Origin: Mycobacterium interjectum
GTDB taxonomy: Bacteria > Actinomycetota > Actinomycetes > Mycobacteriales > Mycobacteriaceae
Direction: 5' to 3'
Assembly: GCA_002102225.1 (NCBI GenBank)
Contig: LQPB01000092.1
Coordinates: forward strand, 124,001-188,000
DNA length: 64,000 bases
Shown here: piece after piece, positions 35,729-42,527 of the stretch
Position numbering within the stretch: position 1 is the first letter of the stretch
How the letters are laid out: every line of letters starts with the position of its first letter
The notes under the pieces: model-generated
What the model saw: only the letters and a program-made list of their open reading frames with translations
What the model was told of the DNA's origin: nothing
The model's database searches: none
Made by a program: the position numbers and the translations under genes

Positions 35729-36889
35729 ATGAAGTGTCGTGCCGCTGTGATCCGGGGGGTCGGCAGGGACTGGGAAATCCACGACATCGAGCTCGACCCG
35801 CCCCGCGGCGGTGAAGTCCTGGTGCGGATGGCCGTTGCCGGGGTCTGTCACTCCGACGATCACCTGTTTACCGGCGATGTGGTGCCGACGCCGGAGGCGC
35901 TGGCCGCGAGCGGTCAGCCAGCACCGGACTGGTTTCCCCTGCTCGGCGGGCACGAGGGCGCAGGTCTGGTCGAAGAAGTCGGCCCGGGCGTGACGACGGT
36001 GCGGCCGGGGGACCGGGTGGCGCTTTCGTTCATTCCGGCGTGCGGCAATTGCCGGTTTTGCGTGAACGGTCAGAGCTACATCTGCGATATCGGCGCGAGC
36101 CTGTTCACCAAGGAGATGCCCACCGATGGCACGTGCCGCCGGCACCTCGGCAACGAAAACCTGTTGGCCTATGGCCAACTCGGCACCTTCGCCGAATATG
36201 CGGTGCTGTCGGAGCGGTCAGTCATCAAGATCGCCGACGCCATCCCGTTCCACGCCGCGTCCCTGGTGTCGTGCGGTGTCAGCACCGGCTGGGGCTCGGC
36301 GACGATATCGGCGGGCACCGAACCCGGCGACACCGTGGTCGTGATCGGCACCGGTGGTGTCGGGATGAACGCCCTGCAGGGCGCGCGCGCCGTCGGCGCT
36401 CAATACGTCGTCGCGGTGGATCCGGTTGAATCCAAGCGGGATTCGGCCAAATTCTTCGGTGCCACGCATACCGTCGCCTCGGCCGAGGAGGCGATGCCTT
36501 TGGTCAAAGAGATCACCGCCGGGGTCATGGCCGACCGCGTCGTCGTCTGCCCCGGAGTCGTCCGTGTGGACCTGATCCCGTTGGCGATGTCGCTGCTGCG
36601 CAAGGGCGGGGTATGCGTGCTCACCGGCATCACCCCTTTCACCGAGCCGCCGGTTCCGCTTGTCCTGCAGGAAATGACGCTGTCGGCTAAACAACTCAGG
36701 GGAGCACTGTACGGCGGCATGAATCCCCGCACCAGTGTGCCGATGCTGCTGTCGTTGTATCAGGCCGGTGCGTTGAAACTCGATGAGCTGGTCACCCGCC
36801 ACTACCGGCTGGACGAGATCAACGAGGCGTTCGCGGACCTGCGGGACGGCCGCAACATTCGCGGAATCATCGAGTTCGCCGGCGCGTAG
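35729..36889 (+). CDS. NDMA-dependent zinc alcohol dehydrogenase (mycofactocin-linked clade)
   Basis: The protein has 386 aa with GAGGAGG before ATG 35729. Catalytic zinc residues lie in GVCHSDDH and GGHEGAG. Structural zinc cysteines are CGNCRFCVNGQSYIC. The Rossmann motif is VIGTGGVGMNALQGARAVGA. Openings such as GVGRDWEIHDIELDPP and LSFIPACGNC match the NDMA-dependent ADH clade (TIGR03989). Members hold NAD(H) tightly and are thought to pass electrons to mycofactocin. It resembles M. tuberculosis AdhE1-type enzymes. It ends the rightward operon, 23 bases from the convergent START-like gene stop. The substrate is inferred to be a pathway alcohol. Confidence 0.9.
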   Translation: MKCRAAVIRGVGRDWEIHDIELDPPRGGEVLVRMAVAGVCHSDDHLFTGDVVPTPEALAASGQPAPDWFPLLGGHEGAGLVEEVGPGVTTVRPGDRVALSFIPACGNCRFCVNGQSYICDIGASLFTKEMPTDGTCRRHLGNENLLAYGQLGTFAEYAVLSERSVIKIADAIPFHAASLVSCGVSTGWGSATISAGTEPGDTVVVIGTGGVGMNALQGARAVGAQYVVAVDPVESKRDSAKFFGATHTVASAEEAMPLVKEITAGVMADRVVVCPGVVRVDLIPLAMSLLRKGGVCVLTGITPFTEPPVPLVLQEMTLSAKQLRGALYGGMNPRTSVPMLLSLYQAGALKLDELVTRHYRLDEINEAFADLRDGRNIRGIIEFAGA

Positions 36890-36912
36890 CAGCGGTTCAG
36901 GACCACCGGCAG

Positions 36913-37374
36913 TCAGCGGGATTCGAAGTGGCGCCGGATGCCCGCCAGCATTTCGGCGTGCGCCTTGACCGCCTCGCGATTGGTGACCGGGGCCAGTGGC
37001 CGCGGTGCGGCTATCCGTATCCGTTCGGTGACCCGCGTACCGCCATCGCTCGGCGCGAAGCTCACCGTTCCGCGCAATCGCACCCCCGGTGACTGGTCGG
37101 CCTCCGTCGTCACGTCACCCTCGGCGCGGACGTGCAGCCGTGCCCGGTAGGTGATCCGCATCGTGAACGGCCCCAACGGGATCCGGTCCACCACCCGGTA
37201 GCCCTGCAGGTAACCGTCCGGCGTTTCGGTGCGCGAGGTGGCCTGCACGGACACGATCAACGGGTGCACCAGCTTGATGTTGTCCAGATCCACGTAGAAA
37301 TCGCGGACGTCGTCCGGCGGCGCGGGCACGTCTTCGCTCAGCGTGTGTTCGGTGTGGGCGACCCACCAGCTCAT
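36913..37374 (-). CDS. START/SRPBCC-like lipid- or ligand-binding protein
   Basis: The protein has 153 aa from ATG 37374, which overlaps the rhomboid stop by four bases (ATGA). It has polyketide-cyclase/SRPBCC character: VDLDNIKLVHPLIVSV at the start, GPFTMRITYRARLHV and VSFAPSDGGTRVTERIRI in the strands, then a long C-terminal helix. This fold binds hydrophobic ligands. M. tuberculosis has a similar-size START protein beside an alcohol dehydrogenase (Rv0164 near adhE1), but I cannot claim orthology. The large frame open to 38175 is the shadow of the rhomboid gene. Confidence 0.8.
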   Translation of the reverse strand: MSWWVAHTEHTLSEDVPAPPDDVRDFYVDLDNIKLVHPLIVSVQATSRTETPDGYLQGYRVVDRIPLGPFTMRITYRARLHVRAEGDVTTEADQSPGVRLRGTVSFAPSDGGTRVTERIRIAAPRPLAPVTNREAVKAHAEMLAGIRRHFESR

Positions 37375-38219
37375 TGGTACCACTCCGCGACGAGAACGCC
37401 TGTGCGCCACCAGACCAACGCCGCCAGCGCGCCCAGCACCAGCGCGCTCGCCGCGGCCTGGATCAGGTTGCGGCCTTCCTTCGGCGGGTAGACGTAGGCG
37501 GCGGCCACCACGACGCCGGTAACGAGCCCGCCCAGGTGCCCCTGCCAGCTGATCGCGGGGGCGACGAACGTGAAGACCAGGTTGATCACGATGACCATGA
37601 CGACCCAGCGGACGTCGAGGGCCAGCCGCTTTCCGACCACGAACGTGGCGCCGAACAGGCCGAAGATCGCGCCCGACGCCCCCGCCGTCGCGACGTTCGT
37701 CGTCAGCAGGTACACCAGCACCGAGCCGCCCAGCCCGCTGAGCGCGTACAGCGCCCCGAATCGCAGTCGGCCCAGCCAGCTTTCGAGCGGCGGCCCCACG
37801 ACGTACAGCGCCCACATGTTCAGCAGCAGATGGGTCGCGCCGTAGTGCAAGAATGCCGAGGTCACCAGGCGGTACAGCTGGCCGTCCGCGACGGCCGGCG
37901 GCCACAGGGACAGTTGCTTCTCCAGGTTTCCCGCCGCCATCTGCGCGATGAAGACCAGCACGTTGACGGCGATGAGCGCATAAGTGACCACCGGGGTGCC
38001 CGATCGCTCCCGCCCGCCGAAGCGGGTCCGCGGTTGCCGAATCGTTCGAGCGCCCTCCTGCACGCACTCCACACACTGGTGACCGACCGCGGCGCTGCGC
38101 ATGCAGTCGGCGCAGATGTAGCGCTCGCAGCGGTTGCAGCGGAGGTAGGTGCGGCGCTCGGGATGCCGGTAGCAACTCGGGGTCTCGGCCGGCGACTCCG
38201 GCGCGCTGGGTGCGCTCAT
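37371..38219 (-). CDS. Rhomboid-family intramembrane serine protease (Rv0110-like)
   Basis: The protein has 282 aa. Residues 15-60 form a Cys/His-rich zinc-binding module (CYRHPERRTYLRCNRC, then CADC, HQC, EC) of B-box type. Six or more membrane spans follow. The catalytic Ser is in GASGAIFG near residue 190 and the catalytic His is in SWQGHLGG near residue 240. HYGATHLLLNMWAL carries the conserved Asn/His of TM2. It matches M. tuberculosis Rv0110 in order and family. Rhomboids cut membrane protein substrates within the bilayer. Translational overlap with the START-like gene suggests a linked function. Confidence 0.92.
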   Translation of the reverse strand: MSAPSAPESPAETPSCYRHPERRTYLRCNRCERYICADCMRSAAVGHQCVECVQEGARTIRQPRTRFGGRERSGTPVVTYALIAVNVLVFIAQMAAGNLEKQLSLWPPAVADGQLYRLVTSAFLHYGATHLLLNMWALYVVGPPLESWLGRLRFGALYALSGLGGSVLVYLLTTNVATAGASGAIFGLFGATFVVGKRLALDVRWVVMVIVINLVFTFVAPAISWQGHLGGLVTGVVVAAAYVYPPKEGRNLIQAAASALVLGALAALVWWRTGVLVAEWYQ

Positions 38220-38269
38220 CGCATCATTCTGGCCCGCGTCGCCGTATTTCGTGAGCCGCTGCGGTGCCC

Positions 38270-38275
38270 TACTGT
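38270..38275 (+). promoter_or_regulatory. Probable -10 box (TACTGT) for the SnoaL-like gene
   Basis: TACTGT fits TANNNT in the short divergent space after the rhomboid start. Transcription from about 38282 would leave a 15-base leader containing GGAG before GTG 38297, which is why I prefer that start. Confidence 0.4.
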
Positions 38276-38296
38276 GTTTTTCGTGGAGTCACCGAC

Positions 38297-38671
38297 GTGA
38301 CCGCCGTCGGCGCCGGCGTTGTCGAGCGGTACCTGGACTGCCTGGCCGGACACGATTGGGACGGCCTGGCCGCAACGATTGCCGAAGAGGGCTTGGTCCG
38401 TGAGGGGCCGTTCTGCGACGTCGTCGAGGGCAAGCAGCACTACGTCGCCTACTTGCGCAAGGTATGCACCACCCTGCAGGGCCACCGGCTGGAGGTGCAG
38501 CGGGTCTCGCACGTCGACTCCCGGGTGTCCTACGCCGAGTTGACCGAGGCGTTCGAGATCGACGGGGTCGCCGCGACCTGGCCCGAATGCATCCTCTTCG
38601 AGCAGGGCGACGACGGCCTCATCTCGCACGTCAGCGTGTTCTTCAAGCAGCCCGGGGCCGACACCAGGTAG
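38297..38671 (+). CDS. SnoaL/NTF2-like small protein
   Basis: The protein has 124 aa from GTG 38297 (GGAG nine bases upstream; GTG 38264 would add 11 residues). It has an NTF2-like pattern: a long first helix (VVERYLDCLAGHDWDGLAATIAEE), REGPFCDVVEGKQHYVAYLR, and a closing strand set (ECILFEQGDDGLISHVSVFF). The GHDWDGL... FCDV ... GKQHY arrangement is usual for SnoaL-like enzymes or binding proteins (isomerases, hydrolases or pure ligand binders). No catalytic role can be fixed. It is followed by another small gene on the same strand. Confidence 0.75.
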   Translation: MTAVGAGVVERYLDCLAGHDWDGLAATIAEEGLVREGPFCDVVEGKQHYVAYLRKVCTTLQGHRLEVQRVSHVDSRVSYAELTEAFEIDGVAATWPECILFEQGDDGLISHVSVFFKQPGADTR

Positions 38672-38715
38672 AGGTCTATTCCCTCGGTCACCGAATTGAC
38701 CTAACGTGTCATGGC

Positions 38716-38940
38716 ATGGAGGCGGACGGAACCCCGGAGTCGGTGCCGGTCGAGAAATTGCACTCGGGCGACCCGATCACCGATTGTGGTCAGCGCTACA
38801 TAGTCCTCGAATCGAAAACCATCAGCGACGGCTGCGTGGTTCTCGAGCTCGAGTCCAGGGTGGACCACCAGTTACAGGTCATCGAGAAGTCTTTCCCGAC
38901 GGGCTACCAGGTCGGTCGGGCGAACCACCGGATCCTGTAG
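38716..38940 (+). CDS. 74-aa conserved-looking hypothetical protein
   Basis: It starts at ATG 38716, eight bases after a TAACGT -10-like hexamer at 38702-38707, so leaderless. The sequence is a compact, soluble small protein with VEKLHSGDPITDCGQRYIV, SKTISDGCVVLELES and a C-terminal VGRANHRIL. Strand-rich spacing suggests a small beta-barrel. Support comes from the promoter, normal codon third-position GC, and a strong terminator 20 bases after the stop. Function unknown. Confidence 0.6.
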   Translation: MEADGTPESVPVEKLHSGDPITDCGQRYIVLESKTISDGCVVLELESRVDHQLQVIEKSFPTGYQVGRANHRIL

Positions 38941-38959
38941 CGGAATTTCCGCACCGCCG

Positions 38960-39002
38960 ATGCGCGCGTAGCCGTTCGACGGCTACCGCGCATTCGTGTT
39001 TT
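38960..39002 (+). terminator. Strong intrinsic terminator after the small-gene pair
   Basis: ATGCGCGCGTAGCCGT pairs with ACGGCTACCGCGCAT across a TCG loop, with one bulged base. A TCGTGTTTT tract follows. This is the clearest L-shaped terminator in the window. It separates the rightward small genes from the convergent SulP gene whose stop is at 39026. Confidence 0.75.
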
Positions 39003-39025
39003 GGGGGTCCCTTCTGCGAGGCGTC

Positions 39026-40822
39026 TCAAACGAGGTAGTAGTACCGCTGCCGATCCCCGTTGCCCGACAGAGCGGCGGCGGGCAGCGGCTCGCGCGCTTC
39101 GTCGATGCCGAGTTGCGCGTGGGCATAGCGGACGGCCTTCAGCGTTGCCGAGAACTCCTCGTCCTCTTCGGGGAAGACATGCTCGGCCGAGAACCATTTC
39201 TCGAGACCGACGTTCTTGAGCACGGTCCACATGTCGGGTTGCACGCCGGCCAGGAGAACCGTTACGCCGCGCGCGGTTTCCTCGCGCAGGAACTGCTCGA
39301 TCCGCTCGACCACGACGGCGTCGGGATGGCGCACCCGCTTGAGCCGCAGCACCACGAAGCCGATGCCGTCTCGCTTGACGCGGTCGCGCAACGCGTCCAG
39401 GTACCGATCGAGTTCCGGTGCGGCGCCGAAAAATAGCTCGCCTTCGAGGTCGTAGATGATTGTCGAGGGATCCACCGGGTCGCCGGCCACACGCTCGCGG
39501 ACCACCCGTTCGGGCGTGACGATCAGCTCCTTGGCCTTCAGCTTGGCCGCGCGCGGCACGAACAGCAGGATCGACAACGTGACACCGAGCAGCACGGCCG
39601 TGTCCAGATCAACCAGCACCCCGGTCAGCGCCGTGACGATCACCAGCCCCGCGTCGTAGCGCGACGCCTTCAGCATGTAGAGCAGCCGCTTGTAGTCGAT
39701 GAGTCGTGCGGCGGTGATGAGCAGAAGACCCGCCAGCGCGGCCTTGGGCATGTAGTGCAGGAGCGGTGCGAACAGCAGCACCACCACGGCGACGCCGGCC
39801 GAAGCGACCACCCCGGAGAAGCGCGACGCCGCACCTGCCTGGAAGTTGATCGGCGAGCGCGACATCGAACCCGACCCCGGCACACATTGGAAGAAGCCGC
39901 CGGTCAGGTTCGCCAGCCCCTCGGCGAGGATCTGCCGGTTGTAGTCGATCCGCTGCCCGCTCTGGTGGGCGATGGCCTTGGCGATCGACAGCGCCTCGAT
40001 CAGGCCGATGAAGGCGATGGCCAGCGCGCCTTCGGACAGCTGGCCGAGCACCCCGATTTGGACATCCGGAATGTGCGGCGCGGGCAGGCTCTGCGGAATT
40101 TTCGCGGTGAGCGCGACCGCCGGGTTACCGCCATGAGTGGCGGTCGACCACCCGGCCGCGTAGGCGATCACGGCCGCGATGACGAGCACCGCCAGCAGGT
40201 CCAGCTGCGGAAGCCCGTAGCGCTTGACCAGCCAGCGCAGGCCCACCGCCAACGCCACGGTCGTGACGGTGAGGACCAGCGCACGGTAGTTGACCGCGTC
40301 GCCCTGGAACAGGGTGAGGTAGGTGCGTTTCAACACCGGCATCCGCCCGGTGCCCTTGTCCTTGACGCCCAGTGCGTTGCCGAGCTGGCCGAGCGCGATG
40401 AGCAGTGCCGCGGCCACCAGGAATCCGATGATCACCGATTCCGAGATGTATCGGGTCAGGTCACCGAGCTTGAACACGGCGATGAGGATCTGGAATGCGC
40501 CGACGAGCACCCCGAGCACAAACAACGCCTCGAAAAGGACGGTCCGATTCTCGGGATCAAGAAACGCCAGCGAGCTGAACACGAGAAGCGATATCGCGCT
40601 CGTCGGTCCGTTGATGAGATGCGAGGACGATCCGAAGATCGCGGCGACAAAGGTCACCACGATCGCGGAGTACACGCCGAATTTGGGATCGACGCCGGCG
40701 ACCAGTGCGTAGGTGATGCTCTGTGGCAGCGACACGGCCGCGACGGTGAGCCCGGCGACCAGGTCGCGGCGCGCCTTGCCCGCGTCGTAGTTGAGCCTCT
40801 TCAGGCGAACCGGAATGCTCAT
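39026..40822 (-). CDS. SulP (SLC26-type) anion transporter with STAS domain
   Basis: The protein has 598 aa from ATG 40822, which overlaps the stop of the binding-protein gene by four bases. The SulP signature is in TM1 (AGLTVAAVSLPQSITYALVAG, key words GLTVA and SLPQSI) and GVYSAIVVTFVAAIFGSSSH. About 12-14 spans lead to TM10 GSGSMSRSPINF. A C-terminal STAS domain from about residue 430 has YDLEGELFFGAAPELDRYL. SulP proteins carry sulfate, bicarbonate or other anions, usually with H+ or Na+. The paired solute-binding protein points to sulfate or a related oxyanion. The open frame up to 41227 is an artefact of the overlapping gene. Confidence 0.92.
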   Translation of the reverse strand: MSIPVRLKRLNYDAGKARRDLVAGLTVAAVSLPQSITYALVAGVDPKFGVYSAIVVTFVAAIFGSSSHLINGPTSAISLLVFSSLAFLDPENRTVLFEALFVLGVLVGAFQILIAVFKLGDLTRYISESVIIGFLVAAALLIALGQLGNALGVKDKGTGRMPVLKRTYLTLFQGDAVNYRALVLTVTTVALAVGLRWLVKRYGLPQLDLLAVLVIAAVIAYAAGWSTATHGGNPAVALTAKIPQSLPAPHIPDVQIGVLGQLSEGALAIAFIGLIEALSIAKAIAHQSGQRIDYNRQILAEGLANLTGGFFQCVPGSGSMSRSPINFQAGAASRFSGVVASAGVAVVVLLFAPLLHYMPKAALAGLLLITAARLIDYKRLLYMLKASRYDAGLVIVTALTGVLVDLDTAVLLGVTLSILLFVPRAAKLKAKELIVTPERVVRERVAGDPVDPSTIIYDLEGELFFGAAPELDRYLDALRDRVKRDGIGFVVLRLKRVRHPDAVVVERIEQFLREETARGVTVLLAGVQPDMWTVLKNVGLEKWFSAEHVFPEEDEEFSATLKAVRYAHAQLGIDEAREPLPAAALSGNGDRQRYYYLV

Positions 40823-41934
40823 GGCCGCTTGACCTTTCGCCGCGGGTGTGCCGCCACGGCCCTGGCCTGGCCGGGTGATGAGACAGTGTCGTAGATGCCG
40901 TTGTCGCCGAAGAACTTTTGGCGGGCGTCGTTCCAGTCGCTTGCGATCGCACCGATCGGGAAGAGCTTGATGTCGGGCAATTTGTCGGCGTGCCTGGCCA
41001 GGATGTCGGCTTTCACCGGTCGATAGCCCAGCTGGGCGATGGTTTCCTGCGCCGCGTCGCTGTACAGGTACTCCAGGTACGCCTTGGCATACGAGGCGGT
41101 CCGCTTGTCCGTGACGTTCGCGTCGACCCAGGCGACTGCCGGTTCGGCGCGGATGCTGATCGGCGGGTAGACGATCTCGAGTTCGTCCCGGTTTTCGGCG
41201 ACCTCGCGCAGGGCTTCGTTCTCCCATGTCAGGTGCACGTCGCCGATTTTCTCGACCGCGAAGCTGATGGCGGCGCCGCGCGCCCCGGAATCCGCGACGG
41301 CGACGTGGCGCACCAGGGCCCTGACAAAGTCGGACGCTTGCGCCTCGGTACCGCCGCGCGTGGTCACCGAACCCCAGGCCGCGAGGATGCTCAACTTGCC
41401 GTTGCCCGAAGTGCGCGGGTTGGGCGACACGATCGCGACGCCCTCCTTGACCAGGTCCGGCCAGTCGTGGATTGCCTTCGGGTTGCCCCGGTGCACGACG
41501 AAGACGATGGTCGAGGTGTACGGGATCGAATTGTTCGGCAGGCGTTTCTGCCAGTCGGGGGCGATCAGTCCGCGCTTGCGCAGCGCGTCGACGTCACTCA
41601 CCAGCGCGAGCGAGACCACGCTGGCCTTCTGCTTGCCCTCGATGACGTCGCCAGCCTGGCGCCCCGAACCGCCATGCGATTGCTTGATTTCCAGCGTGAC
41701 GCCCGTCTGCCGCCGGAACTGTTCGACGAAGGATTTGTCGAGCGTTGCATAGAGCTCCCGGGTGGGGTCATAGGAGACATTGAGGATCTGGTTCGGCGAC
41801 GGGTGGCCCTGCAAGTTCTTCACCGTGATCAGGCTCGCCGCGAGGGCGATGGCAAGGACGCCGACGATATTGAGCCAGGGAATGGGAAATCGAAGTCTGC
41901 GGCGACGCGACGACGCCTGCGGGGGCTGTGTCAT
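40819..41934 (-). CDS. Sulfate/thiosulfate-type solute-binding protein, membrane-anchored
   Basis: The protein has 371 aa from ATG 41934, which has GGAGGCGG upstream; earlier codons to 41976 are open but weaker. An N-terminal basic stretch and one hydrophobic span (IPWLNIVGVLAIALAASLI) form a signal anchor with no lipobox Cys. The body is Sbp/CysP-like: VSYDPTRELYATLDKSFVEQF at the start and SPNPRTSGNGK, the sulfate-contact motif, near residue 190. Such proteins normally feed an ABC permease; here none is present and the next gene, overlapping by four bases, is a SulP permease. I infer that the two work together, which would be unusual. Confidence 0.87.
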   Translation of the reverse strand: MTQPPQASSRRRRLRFPIPWLNIVGVLAIALAASLITVKNLQGHPSPNQILNVSYDPTRELYATLDKSFVEQFRRQTGVTLEIKQSHGGSGRQAGDVIEGKQKASVVSLALVSDVDALRKRGLIAPDWQKRLPNNSIPYTSTIVFVVHRGNPKAIHDWPDLVKEGVAIVSPNPRTSGNGKLSILAAWGSVTTRGGTEAQASDFVRALVRHVAVADSGARGAAISFAVEKIGDVHLTWENEALREVAENRDELEIVYPPISIRAEPAVAWVDANVTDKRTASYAKAYLEYLYSDAAQETIAQLGYRPVKADILARHADKLPDIKLFPIGAIASDWNDARQKFFGDNGIYDTVSSPGQARAVAAHPRRKVKRP

Positions 41935-42527
41935 TGCCGCCTCCATATCCATGACCGGGCTCGTAGAAGTTGCCAATCACCGCTGACTAACGTGCTTTCG
42001 CAGTCGGGTTAGCTGGAGGCAGACTTTCGACGGTTGGATGGTATCGACCGGCCGGGCGCGAAACAGCGGTGTGAATCAGCCTGATCGCAATGACCGGCAC
42101 CGCGGGCACGCGCGAAGTGATTCCGCCCCAACGAAGCTCGCCGGGCTCGCCCGGAAGTCGTACCCGCCGGCGCGAAATGCGGTATATGCCACGATGATTC
42201 GGCTGCGAACAGTTCCGGGCGACGGCGGCGGCGCCGCGATTGGCGCAATTGCCACTGGCGCAACCCGACGTTGCTGAGGACCGCCGCGACGCCGACCCGC
42301 GGTGTCACCGCCGGTGGCCCTCGGCGCGCAATTGGTCTCCCAGGTTTGGCCGCGCTCCAAGCCGGTAACCTTTCTGCGAGGAAGCGATTTGCACCCCTGG
42401 CAAGCGAGCGAATCCCGACGCGCAGCACTCGTCGGCGTCACCGCGTGCCGTCCACGCAGCCCAGCTGTGGACAGGCCCGTGACGCGCCAGGATCATTGGG
42501 CGCGTAGACGTAGGTGAAGGGTGAGGG
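41935..42527. other. Long intergenic region between the binding-protein gene and ctpI
   Basis: These 593 bases hold the divergent promoters of the sulfate-type gene and ctpI. Open frames exist on both strands (for example 42076-42441 minus) but are Arg/Pro-rich, lack ribosome binding sites and look like high-GC artefacts. Visible structure is limited to a CCGGGC-TC-GCCCGG palindrome at 42141-42154 and a TGGC-GCAATT-GCCA repeat at 42241-42254. I found no riboswitch, tRNA or coding remnant I can name. Confidence 0.5.

Noticed and set aside
36913..38175. A 420-codon frame joining the START-like gene to upstream sequence
   Set aside because: The upstream two-thirds is the out-of-frame shadow of the rhomboid gene; the real gene starts at ATG 37374 with an ATGA overlap.
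42009..42507. Several short frames in the gap before ctpI
   Set aside because: They overlap each other on both strands, are Arg/Pro-rich and have no start signals.
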